NCBI GenBank assembly: GCA_028702975.1 | Contig: JAQVNT010000016.1 | Coordinates: 1-14,101, forward strand | Direction: 5' to 3' | Source: Candidatus Delongbacteria bacterium | GTDB taxonomy: Bacteria > UBA4055 | Length of the DNA: 14,101 bases | Shown: positions 1 to 9,200 of the stretch, one piece after another | Layout of the letters: each line of letters starts with the position of its first letter | Position numbering within the stretch: the stretch's first letter is position 1 | Program-made: the position numbers and the translations under genes | The notes under the pieces: model-generated | Databases searched by the model: none | Told to the model about the DNA's origin: nothing | What the model saw: only the letters and a program-made list of their open reading frames with translations

Positions 1-1310
1 GTCTTGTATGCCGCAACACCGAATTCGTTAAGGATCTTCAGACCCTCCTTCATGTTCTTCCCGCCCAGCCACGAAGCCAGAACAGGCTTTCTTGTCGCCG
101 AAGCTATTTCCCCCACAGCCCTGGCAGTCGTGTCAGCGTTGGTCATGGCCTGTGGAGTGAGAATTACAAGGACAGCATCCACATTTTTGTCGTCAAGGAC
201 TATTTTTACAGCTTTAGCTATCCGTTTGGACCTGGCGTCGCCTAAGACATCCACGGGATTCCCGTGGGACCACGCGGGCGGCAGGTTCTCGTTAAGCAGC
301 TGCAGGGTTTCGTCGCCGAGCTTTGCCAGCTGCCCGTTCGATCCTATCAGCGCGTCGGTCGCCATTACGCCCGGACCGCCTGCGTTGGTAACGATGCCGA
401 GCCTTGCGCCTTTCGGGATCTTGTTCCTGGCTATCAGCTCAGTGCAGTCGAATATCTCCCCGATATCGTTAACTCTGGCGAGGCCTGTCCTCCTGAAAGC
501 GGCATCGTAAACATTGTCGCCCGAAGCCAGCGCGCCCGTGTGAGACGCCGCCACGGCGGCTGATTCCGGGAACCTTCCCGCCTTATACACGATGATCGGC
601 TTTGTGCGGGCGAAAGCTCTAGCGGCCGTCATGAACTTCCTGGCGTCCGTTACTGATTCAATATACAAAATTATCGATCTTGTGCTCTCATCCTCGCCGA
701 AATAGTCTATCAGATGCCCGTAATCTACATCTATTGTGTTTCCGATCGAAACAAAACTGGAGAAACCTATCTTCTCCTCGTTCGCCCAGTCCAGCACGGA
801 TGTGCATAAAGCCCCTGACTGAGAGATGAACGCGATATTTCCCTTTTTTGGAAAATCAGGCGCGAAACTCACATTCAGGTCAAGCTCGGGTACTATGATA
901 CCGAGACAGTTTGGCCCGATTATCCTCATATTCTTGAATTTCGATCTCTCCTCAAGCACCCTGTTCTCGAGCTTTTCGCCCTCCAAACCCGTTTCTCTGA
1001 AGCCCGACGACATAATTATCAATCCGTCGATCCCGGCCTCTCCGCATTCTCTGACCCTGTCAGGGACTTCTGATGCGGAAGTACAGATCACAGCCAGATC
1101 GGGTTTATTCGGCAGACTTTTTAAATCAGGAAAGCAGGGCATAGCCATTACGGCTTCATGATCGGGGTTTACAGGATATACAACGCCTTTAAAACCTGCC
1201 GCAACGATATTTGTCAGAACCTTGCCGCTTACACTGTTGGGATTTGAGGAAACACCTACGATCGCAATTCTTTTAGGCTTAAATATACAATCGAGATTAT
1301 GAACATTCAT
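1..1310 (-). CDS. ADP-forming acetyl/acyl-CoA synthetase, alpha-type portion (3' end outside window)
   Basis: Likely makes ATP plus free acid from an acyl-CoA, ADP and phosphate (or the reverse), in the cytoplasm, through a phosphohistidine intermediate. Seen: 436 codons without a stop, running off the left edge. Residues about 8-100 form a CoA-binding Rossmann domain (IAIVGVSSNP near 16-25, VYPVNP near 44-49). Residues about 130-300 form a succinyl-CoA-ligase-like domain (IIGPNCLG near 130-137, FISQSGAL near 161-168). The motif ASHTGALASG around 255-264 holds His257, matching the phosphorylated histidine of archaeal acetyl-CoA synthetase alpha subunits. A further ligase-like domain (TNAGGPGV near 308-315) continues to the edge. 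The ATG is chosen because GGAG lies 6 bases upstream. The family occurs as separate alpha and beta subunits or fused to an ATP-grasp domain, and the window cannot show which. Substrate is not inferable. It lies just behind the tRNA-Phe terminator and no good promoter is visible. Confidence 0.88.
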   Translation of the reverse strand, partial: MNVHNLDCIFKPKRIAIVGVSSNPNSVSGKVLTNIVAAGFKGVVYPVNPDHEAVMAMPCFPDLKSLPNKPDLAVICTSASEVPDRVRECGEAGIDGLIIMSSGFRETGLEGEKLENRVLEERSKFKNMRIIGPNCLGIIVPELDLNVSFAPDFPKKGNIAFISQSGALCTSVLDWANEEKIGFSSFVSIGNTIDVDYGHLIDYFGEDESTRSIILYIESVTDARKFMTAARAFARTKPIIVYKAGRFPESAAVAASHTGALASGDNVYDAAFRRTGLARVNDIGEIFDCTELIARNKIPKGARLGIVTNAGGPGVMATDALIGSNGQLAKLGDETLQLLNENLPPAWSHGNPVDVLGDARSKRIAKAVKIVLDDKNVDAVLVILTPQAMTNADTTARAVGEIASATRKPVLASWLGGKNMKEGLKILNEFGVAAYK

Positions 1311-1320
1311 TAAAAGCTCC

Positions 1321-1363
1321 TTTTTATAAGAAAAGACAAAGGCTTTGATCTCTCAAAGCCTTT
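1321..1363 (-). terminator. Intrinsic terminator after tRNA-Phe
   Basis: A perfect 11-bp inverted repeat (AAAGGCTTTGA / TCAAAGCCTTT, 1338-1363) has a 4-base loop and is followed on the minus strand by a T-rich stretch (GTCTTTTCTT). It lies 7 bases beyond the encoded CCA of tRNA-Phe, so it probably ends that transcript and any readthrough from rpoC. It separates the polymerase operon from the acyl-CoA synthetase gene. Confidence 0.85.
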
Positions 1364-1370
1364 TATCTTC

Positions 1371-1446
1371 TGGTGCCTCCTCGCGGAATTGAACCACGGA
1401 CACAAGGATTTTCAGTCCTTTGCTCTACCGACTGAGCTAAGAAGGC
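1371..1446 (-). tRNA. tRNA-Phe(GAA), CCA encoded
   Basis: A complete cloverleaf: acceptor GCCTTCT pairs with AGGAGGC (one T-G wobble), followed by TAGCTCAG and the D arm. The anticodon stem AAGGA/TCCTT encloses loop CTGAAAA with anticodon GAA, and the T loop is TTCAATT. Discriminator A is followed directly by CCA (1371-1373). It is the only one of the six tRNAs here whose CCA is encoded. It has its own promoter and terminator and so forms a one-gene unit behind rpoC. Confidence 0.97.
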
Positions 1447-1468
1447 ATCAAAAATCGGTACGGGGTCA

Positions 1469-1497
1469 AATATAAGGTTATTTCAATTTCTTGTCAA
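1469..1497 (-). promoter_or_regulatory. Sigma70-type promoter for tRNA-Phe
   Basis: On the minus strand a perfect -35 box TTGACA (1492-1497) is separated by 17 bases from a -10 box TATATT (1469-1474). Transcription would start near 1461, about 15 bases before the mature tRNA 5' end. It lies in the 80-base gap between the rpoC stop and tRNA-Phe, so the tRNA can be expressed independently of the polymerase operon. Confidence 0.85.
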
Positions 1498-1526
1498 GCG
1501 ACTTTTATCACTTTTCAGGCAAGGGA

Positions 1527-4500
1527 TCAGTCCCTGAAGTTTATTCTTGCCGTTTCTTCCTCCTCTATCTCCTCTTCGAACTTGTTCCTGACCTTGAGAT
1601 AGTTGTATTTGGCTAGCCCTGTTCCGCACGGCAGCAGGTTACCCATGATAACATTTTCCTTCAAACCTTCCAGATAATCAGTAGATGATTTGATAGCGGC
1701 ATCCGTCAGTACTTTGGTCGTTTCCTGGAAAGAAGCAGCAGATATAAATGAATCCACCTGAAGAGCGGCTTCTGTTATACCTAAAAGAAGAGGTTTGTAT
1801 GTTGCAGGCCTTGCCGGTCTGATCGTTATCGGTTTTTTACCTTCATCAGCCAGTTTCTTGTTCCTGTTCTCGACTTCGTAAGTTATCAGCATTTCGCCTT
1901 CTTCGAATTTCGAATCTCCCGGGTCGACCACGATGATCTTATCGTAAAGATCGGAATTTTTTCTTGAAAGTACGAATTTACTTACCTTATCGCCCTCAAG
2001 GAAAGATGTGTCGCCCGGATTTACTATCTGAACTTTCTGAAGCATCTGCCTTACGATCACCTCGATGTGCTTGTCATTCGGGTTCACACCTGATCCTCTG
2101 TAAACTTCCTGGATCTGATTAACAAGGAAATGCTGTACTCTCGTCGTACCCAGAATGTGCAGGATATCGTCAGGTTTGATAGACCCTTCAGTAAGTTTCT
2201 CTCCCGCATATATTATATCGCCGTCATGAACAAGTATGTGCTTTCCTCTGGGAACGCTGTATGTCCTGACTTCATTGCCGTTGAGATCTTCAACCATAAT
2301 GATCTGAGATGTTCCCTTAAAGTCACCGTATCTTACAACACCGTCTATTTCTGACAGGATGGCTGGATCTTTTGGATCTCTCGCTTCGAATAATTCGCTG
2401 ACCCTGGGCAGACCGCCGGTGATATCCTTTGTCTTTCCCTGGCTTCTCTGCATTTTGATCAGTCCCTGTCCCGCCTTTACCTTGTCCCCGTCATCGACCT
2501 GAAGAGCACCGCCTGAAGGAGGAAGATATTTGGCTATCTCGTTACCGTTCTTGTCCAGAATGAAGATGGTAGGTTTTAGCGTTCTTTCTTTCGGCTCGAT
2601 CATTACTTTGTATTTCTGACCGATCTTTTCGTCGAAAGATGTCTTGAACGTGCTGCCTTCTACAATATCTTTGAATTTTACTTTTCCTGATTTATGGGAA
2701 AGGATCACATAGCTGTAAGGATCCCATTTGTAGAGCGGCTGACCTTTTTCGACTCTATCTTTATCTTTTACCAGAAGGGTCGCAGAGTAAGGTATTTTCT
2801 CGGACATAACTTCTTTTCCAAAATCGTCTATAAGCCTTATAACGCCGTTCCTTCTTATAACTACATCGGATTTCTCATACTGAACAGTTTCAACATCCCT
2901 CAACTCGATATGACCGTCATATTTCGCGAACTCTTCAGATTTTATTGTAGCGATATCGGCCGAGCCTCCGACATGGAAAGTTCTAAGCGTCAGCTGAGTT
3001 CCCGGTTCTCCGATCGACTGAGCAGCTATGATCCCCACTGCCTCCCCTACGCAAACGAGTTTTCTTGTAGTAAGATTCTGTCCGTAACATTTTGCGCAGA
3101 TGCCTTTTTTCGATTCACAGGTGAGAACCGACCTTATTTTAACTTTTTCGATGTTGTGATTGACTATCTTCTTTGCGACTGCCTTGTCAACAAGAGTGCC
3201 GGCTTCGTAGATAATTTCACCGTTCGGATCTTCGCTGAAATCCACCACATCCTCCGCGAGTACCCTGCCGTATATCCTGTCTTCAAAGTTCTCGAGTACC
3301 TTGTCGCCTTCTTTAAGGTCTGATATCTCAATGCCCATAATGGTATGGCAGTCTTCTTCTGTAACAACGACATCATGCGAGACATCGACAAGTTTTCTGG
3401 TCAGATATCCGGCGTCAGCAGTTTTCAGAGCTGTATCCGCGAGTCCTTTTCTTCCGCCGTGAGTAGATATGAAGTAGTCGAGAATGGAAAGTCCGTCAAT
3501 AAAATTTGTTTTGATCGGATTCTCGATAACGGAGTCTGACGAAACCTCGATATTCTTCTGCGGTTTCTGCATCAGCCCCCTTATACCGCAAATCTGCTTG
3601 ATCTGAGTTCTTGATCCCCTCGCTTTTGAATCCATCATCATGAATACAGGATTGAAACCGCCTTTATCGAGCCTGAGGTTGTCGTACATGTCATTTTCGA
3701 TCTTGTTGGTGGCTTTCGTCCATTCGTCGACGACTTTGTTGTACCTTTCAGTTTCTGTTATCTGACCTTCAGCGTAGGAATCTTTGATCGCTTCGACTTT
3801 TTTCTCGGCAGCTTTAAGGACTTTATCCTTAAGCGGCGAGATCACAAAATCGTCCAGACCGATCGATATGCCTGATTTTGTCGCATAGTGATAACCGAAA
3901 TCTTTTAGTCTGTCAAGGAATAGTGCCGTCTGACTGAACCCGACCTTTTCGATAGCCTCCTCAATTATCTTCTCCACCTGAGAGCTGACCATGAGTTCAT
4001 TGAAGAATTTATTCTCAGTCATCTCTTTTGGAAGAACCTCGTTGAAAAGAACTCTTCCCGGCGTTGTATCGATAAATTCATTTCTGAAAAGATATTTGAT
4101 GTCAGTATGATAATTGATAACTTTGAAATCAATAGCCATCATTATCTCATCGATACTCGAGTATATCTTCGGATTTTTTTCCTTATCCATATTCCTTTTA
4201 GTCATATAATAGATACCGAGGACCATATCCTGGGTCGGATAAGTTATCGGCCTGCCTGTAGCAGGATGGAGAAGGTTGTGCGAAGCCAGCATCAGCAGCC
4301 TTGCCTCGAGTTTTGCCTCAGGCGAAAGCGGAAGGTGAACGGCCATCTGGTCACCGTCAAAGTCGGCGTTGAAAGCCTTACAGACCAGAGGATGAAGCTG
4401 TATAGCTTTACCTTCTATAAGTACCGGCTGAAATGCCTGAATACCCAGTCTGTGAAGTGTCGGAGCCCTGTTCAGAAGAACGGGGTGCGCATCAACCAGA

Positions 4501-6218
4501 CCTTCGAGAAGTTCCCAGACTTTGTCGGTTCCCTTTTCTATCTCTTTTTTTGCGTTCTTGATCGTAGTTACGTTCGGATCATATTCAATAAGTTTTCTTA
4601 TCAGATAAGGTTTGTAAAGTTCAAGAGCCATTTCCTTTGGGAGCCCGCACTGGTGAAGTTTCAGCTTCGGCCCGACTACAATTACCGAACGGCATGAATA
4701 ATCAACCCTCTTTCCAAGAAGATTGCTTCTGAACCTTCCCTGTTTTCCTTTCAGAGAATCGGAAAGCGATTTTAAGGCCCTTTTTCCGTCGCTTCTCACA
4801 ACGTTGTTCTTTCTTCCGTTGTCAAAAAGAGAATCCACTGCTTCCTGGATCATTCTTTTTTCGTTCCTGACTATGACCTCGGGAGCTTTTATTTCAAGCA
4901 TTTTCTTAAGCCTGTTGTTCCTGATTATGACCCTTCTGTAAAGGTCATTCAGGTCTGATGTAGCGAACCTTCCGCCTTCCAGAGGGACAAGAGGTCTGAG
5001 CTCAGGAGGTATAACGGGGATCACATCGAGGACCATATATTCAGGTTTGTTGTACTCCATATTGTTCTTGAACGACTCAACGACATTAAGCTTTTTGAGG
5101 ATATCCAGCTTGTTCTGTTCAGATTTTTCTGTCTCGATCCTCTTTCTCATTTCCGATGACATCTGCTTAACGTCAATTTCTCTCAGGAGAAGCCTTACTG
5201 CTTCAGCACCTATCTCAGCTCTGAAATTCTCTTCGCCGGAATAATCATTATCGTATTTTTCAACTTTTTCAATAACTGAGTTATAATCGCTTTCAGACAT
5301 CAGGGATTTGTATTTGATATCCTTCACGATACTCATGAACTTAAGGTTGGCGACATCCTTTATCAGGTTGTCGAACCTGCTGACATCCTTTTTCTCTTTG
5401 ACAGGTATCGACTGAATATCCTTATCATGATCGATGAACGACGAAACCGGCTCCATGAAGTCATAGTCGTCATACAGGATCGCATAAACTCTCTCGCGAA
5501 TATCTTTTTCCCTGTACTTCTCGACAACGAACCTTTCTATCATTTCAAGCATTTCGTTAACTTTCTCGTTCAGCGTCTCGAATATCTTTTTAACTTCAGG
5601 CTTTTCTTCAAAATTTGCATAAAATTCTTTAAGAACTACATTTATCTGATCTCTCTGCGTGTCGTCTTTTATCGAAAGATAGAGGAGCTTTTCAAGTTCA
5701 GTAATGAATTTGTGATATTTTTCAAGATAAGTTTTAGAATATCTTTCTGTCAGCAGCTGATAATCGGCAATGATCCTTCCCGGTTTGATAACCACATATT
5801 TTTCATAATATATGATCTGTTCAAGCGTCTTAACTGTATAATCAAGAAGGTTACCGATCTTTGAAGGCAGCGATCTGAAGAACCAGATGTGAACTATCGG
5901 TACCGCAAGTTTTATGTGACCTATCCTCTCCCTTCTCACGCTTCTGCGGTTTACTTCTACGCCGCATTTGTCGCAAACTATTCCCTTATATCTTGATCCT
6001 CTGTATTTTCCGCATGAACATTCCCAATCCTTCTGAGGGCCGAAGATCCTTTCGCAGAAAAGACCGTCTTTTTCGGGTTTATATGTTCTGTAATTTACAG
6101 TTTCAGCTTTAGTAACTTCACCTTTACTGGTCTTAAGCACTTCTTCGCTTGAAAGCAGCTTGATGGTGAACTTTGAAAAAGCTTTGTGTAAAATATCTCT
6201 CTGACGCAATCTTGGCAT
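1527..6218 (-). CDS. rpoC: DNA-directed RNA polymerase subunit beta-prime
   Basis: Largest subunit of core RNA polymerase; it holds the catalytic Mg2+ and forms the clamp. Visible in order: N-terminal zinc-ribbon cysteines C67, C69, C82, C85; a charged helical insertion at about 161-300; GGRFATSDLNDLYRR near 415-429; the catalytic loop NADFDGDQM at 617-625 with D619, D621, D623; bridge helix around 860-885; the second zinc site C957, C1034, C1041, C1044; trigger-loop start QLTLRTFHVGG near 1075-1085; an SI3-like beta-rich segment and jaw at about 1086-1290; FISAASFQET near 1491-1500; and the conserved end LPCGTGLAKY. At 1563 residues it is about 150 longer than E. coli (1407) or typical Bacteroidota proteins, explained by the N-terminal insertion. 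The start ATG has AGGAG about 7 bases upstream and follows rpoB by 55 bases, presumably cotranscribed. No terminator is obvious right after the stop. Confidence 0.99.
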   Translation of the reverse strand: MPRLRQRDILHKAFSKFTIKLLSSEEVLKTSKGEVTKAETVNYRTYKPEKDGLFCERIFGPQKDWECSCGKYRGSRYKGIVCDKCGVEVNRRSVRRERIGHIKLAVPIVHIWFFRSLPSKIGNLLDYTVKTLEQIIYYEKYVVIKPGRIIADYQLLTERYSKTYLEKYHKFITELEKLLYLSIKDDTQRDQINVVLKEFYANFEEKPEVKKIFETLNEKVNEMLEMIERFVVEKYREKDIRERVYAILYDDYDFMEPVSSFIDHDKDIQSIPVKEKKDVSRFDNLIKDVANLKFMSIVKDIKYKSLMSESDYNSVIEKVEKYDNDYSGEENFRAEIGAEAVRLLLREIDVKQMSSEMRKRIETEKSEQNKLDILKKLNVVESFKNNMEYNKPEYMVLDVIPVIPPELRPLVPLEGGRFATSDLNDLYRRVIIRNNRLKKMLEIKAPEVIVRNEKRMIQEAVDSLFDNGRKNNVVRSDGKRALKSLSDSLKGKQGRFRSNLLGKRVDYSCRSVIVVGPKLKLHQCGLPKEMALELYKPYLIRKLIEYDPNVTTIKNAKKEIEKGTDKVWELLEGLVDAHPVLLNRAPTLHRLGIQAFQPVLIEGKAIQLHPLVCKAFNADFDGDQMAVHLPLSPEAKLEARLLMLASHNLLHPATGRPITYPTQDMVLGIYYMTKRNMDKEKNPKIYSSIDEIMMAIDFKVINYHTDIKYLFRNEFIDTTPGRVLFNEVLPKEMTENKFFNELMVSSQVEKIIEEAIEKVGFSQTALFLDRLKDFGYHYATKSGISIGLDDFVISPLKDKVLKAAEKKVEAIKDSYAEGQITETERYNKVVDEWTKATNKIENDMYDNLRLDKGGFNPVFMMMDSKARGSRTQIKQICGIRGLMQKPQKNIEVSSDSVIENPIKTNFIDGLSILDYFISTHGGRKGLADTALKTADAGYLTRKLVDVSHDVVVTEEDCHTIMGIEISDLKEGDKVLENFEDRIYGRVLAEDVVDFSEDPNGEIIYEAGTLVDKAVAKKIVNHNIEKVKIRSVLTCESKKGICAKCYGQNLTTRKLVCVGEAVGIIAAQSIGEPGTQLTLRTFHVGGSADIATIKSEEFAKYDGHIELRDVETVQYEKSDVVIRRNGVIRLIDDFGKEVMSEKIPYSATLLVKDKDRVEKGQPLYKWDPYSYVILSHKSGKVKFKDIVEGSTFKTSFDEKIGQKYKVMIEPKERTLKPTIFILDKNGNEIAKYLPPSGGALQVDDGDKVKAGQGLIKMQRSQGKTKDITGGLPRVSELFEARDPKDPAILSEIDGVVRYGDFKGTSQIIMVEDLNGNEVRTYSVPRGKHILVHDGDIIYAGEKLTEGSIKPDDILHILGTTRVQHFLVNQIQEVYRGSGVNPNDKHIEVIVRQMLQKVQIVNPGDTSFLEGDKVSKFVLSRKNSDLYDKIIVVDPGDSKFEEGEMLITYEVENRNKKLADEGKKPITIRPARPATYKPLLLGITEAALQVDSFISAASFQETTKVLTDAAIKSSTDYLEGLKENVIMGNLLPCGTGLAKYNYLKVRNKFEEEIEEEETARINFRD

Positions 6219-6273
6219 TCTTAACTCCTGTTTTTAATACCTGCCGGTTTGAATTTTTACTGATGAAAAAACA

Positions 6274-9200
6274 TCATTCGAGTTTAACATCAAGATTCAG
6301 ACCATAAAGCTCTTTTATAAGAACATTGAAGGCTTCAGGTATACCCGGTTTTGGTATCTCCAGACCCTTCACGATCGCTTCATAAACTTTTGTCCTTCCC
6401 GTAACATCATCGGATTTATAGGTAAGCATTTCCTGAAGAATATGAACAGCTCCGTATGCTTCAAGCGCCCATACCTCCATCTCTCCGAACCTCTGACCTC
6501 CGAACTGAGCTTTTCCTCCGAGAGGCTGCTGGGTTATAAGCGAGTAAGGACCGATCGATCTTGCGTGAAGTTTGTCTTCAACAAGGTGAGACAGTTTGAG
6601 CATGTATGTCACGCCTACCGTGATCTCCTGAGCGAATCTCTCGCCTGTGAGTCCGTCGTAAAGGATAGATTTTCCCGAGTAAGGCAGATTTGCCTGTTTC
6701 AGCTTTCCTTTCACATCCTCAAGCGTAGCGCCGTCGAACACAGGAGTAGAATATTTCTCTCCGAGTGTTCTTCCAGCCCATCCGAGGTTGGTCTCGAAGA
6801 TCTGTCCGGGATTCATCCTCGATGGCACGCCGAGAGGATTCAGAATGATATCAACTGGAGTTCCGTCTTCCAGATAAGGCAGATCTTCAACGGGAACTAT
6901 TCTGGATACAATACCCTTGTTCCCGTGCCTTCCGGCCATTTTGTCGCCGATCTGGATCTTTCTCTTCTTTGCGATGTAGCATTTTACAAGCTGGATTATT
7001 CCCGGGGGAAGTTCGTCGCCGTAAAGGAGACGCTGTCTGTCCCTCTGAAAGTCAACATTGAGCTGATCAACCACCATCGAATAATTATTAATTATATCAT
7101 TGATCTTCTCATTGACCGAGTCATCATCCGTCCAGTCGGTAGGGATATTAGAATCTTCAATATTAAGTTTAAGGAAAGTCTTCTGGTTTATTTTTTCGCC
7201 TTTGCTCAAAACAACCACTCTCGTTCCTCTTTCTTTCTGAAGACACACAATATCGGCGGTAATGCTTTTATCTTTTAATATTGCGTAAAGTTCTGAAGAC
7301 CTTTCCAGTTCGAGCAGAGAAAGATCGTCATCGTATTTCTTTTTCAGCTTCTTCATCTCGTCTTTTTCTTTGCTTTTGCGCGATGAATCTTTCTTTTTTC
7401 TGGAAAATACTTTTGTTTCTATAACGATGCCCTTGTCTCCGGGAGGCACCCTGAGAGAAGCGTCTTTAACTTCACCTGCTTTTTCCCCGAAAATAGCTTT
7501 CAAAAGTTTGTCTTCGGGAGTAAGGTTGACCTCTCCCTTGGGAGTGACCTTGCCGACAAGTATATCGCCGGGATAAACTTCAGCGCCGATCCTGATAATA
7601 CCGTTGTCGTTAAGGTTCTTCGTCGCTTCCTCGCTCACATTGGGTATCTCTCTTGTAAGCTCTTCCTCGCCTCTCTTTGTTTCCTTGACGCTGGTTTCGT
7701 ATTCCTTTATATGAAGTGAGGTGAAAATATCCTCTCTTACCATCCTTTCGCTTAAAATGATGGCGTCTTCAAAATTGTATCCGTTCCATGACATATAAGC
7801 AACAAGGACATTTTTGCCCAGCGCGAGCTCGCCGCTCTCCGTTGCCGCGCCGTCCGCGAGAACATCTCCGGGTTTGACTTTATCGCCGGCTTCAACAAGC
7901 GGAACGTTATTTATACATGTATCCTGGTTGGTCCTGAAGAATTTCACGAATCTGTAATACACTTCATCAGGATCTTTCGGTTCTGTCTTTTTAGTCACTT
8001 TAACTGTACAGCCTTTGGCATCGACTCTTGCAACAATACCCTCCACTGTTGACTCGACCATGGCTTTTGAATCTTTGGCTATTTTTTTCTCCATACCCGT
8101 ACCTACGATCGGAGCTTCCGTCTGCAGAAGCGGAACCGCCTGTCTCTGCATGTTCGAACCCATCAGAGCCCTGTTGGCGTCGTCATTCTCCAGGAAAGGT
8201 ATGAGGCTTGCCGCCGCTGAAACCACCTGAGTAGGAGTACAGTCCATATAGTTTACTTTATCACTCGTCGAGATCGGGAAGTCACCTCTGTATCTTGTCA
8301 GGATGGTTTCCGGTCTCATAAAATTCCCTTTTTCATCGATCGGCGCATTCGCCTGGGCGATTATATTCCTGTCCTCTTCGTCAGCGGTCAGGTATTCTAT
8401 ATCGTTGGTCACTTTACCTTTTTTAACTTTTCGGTACGGAGTCTCAATGAAACCCATATCGTTCACTCTCGCATAAGATGCTAGCGAGGAAATAAGACCG
8501 ATATTCGGACCCTCAGGCGTTTCGATCGGACATAAACGGCCATAATGGGTATAGTGAACGTCACGAACCTCGAAACCGGCCCTGTCTCTTGTCAGACCTC
8601 CCGCGCCAAGTGCCGAAAGCCTTCTTTTGTGAGTTATCTCAGCAAGAGGGTTGACCTGATCCATGAACTGCGAAAGCTGGTTAGTTCCGAAGAACGCATT
8701 AAGTACGCTCGCAAGCGTTTTAATGTTAATGAGGTCAGCTACAGCAAGCTCTTCTTCCGGTTTTGCCAGTGACATTCTTTCCTTGATGGTCCTGCTCATT
8801 CTGGACAAAGCTATGCCGAACTGGTTCGCAAGTTGTTCGCCGACGGTCTTGATCCTTCTGTTACCGAGATGATCTATATCGTCAACTATTCTTTTACCGT
8901 TCTTAATTTCAAGTACTTCCTGAACTATCGACATTATATCGTAATCCGTGATAAGGACCGTCTCGAAATAAGTCTCCTGTACCATTTTAAAAATATCGTC
9001 TTTTTCAGAATCCTTGCTTTTCTCAAGAGCCTTAATGACCTTTTCTACGGGTATGAGCTGATAATTTTCGGAACCGACTTTAAGTCTGACACTTTTCTTC
9101 TTGTTCATTTTCTTAAAATACGCAAGAAGCCCTTCAGTTCTGTGCCCCATTTTCTGGTTGATCCTGTATCTTCCAACATCTCCCAGATCATATCTCTTGT

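Noticed and set aside
1321..1345. TATAAA as a -10 box for the acyl-CoA synthetase gene
   Set aside because: No -35 match at suitable distance; the sequence is part of the T/A-rich tail of the tRNA-Phe terminator.
1523..1540. Small hairpin over the rpoC stop codon (AGGGA/TCCCT)
   Set aside because: Only 5 bp with no T tract following, so it is not a credible terminator.
3164..3391. Minus-strand reading frame inside rpoC, and many plus-strand frames opposite rpoB, rpoC and the acyl-CoA synthetase
   Set aside because: All lie in alternative frames of strongly conserved genes and their composition is that of translated shadows; none shows a domain.
6255..6275. TGATG/CATCA repeat behind the rpoB stop
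   Set aside because: A 5-bp stem with a T-only loop; too weak to be a terminator and rpoC follows closely.
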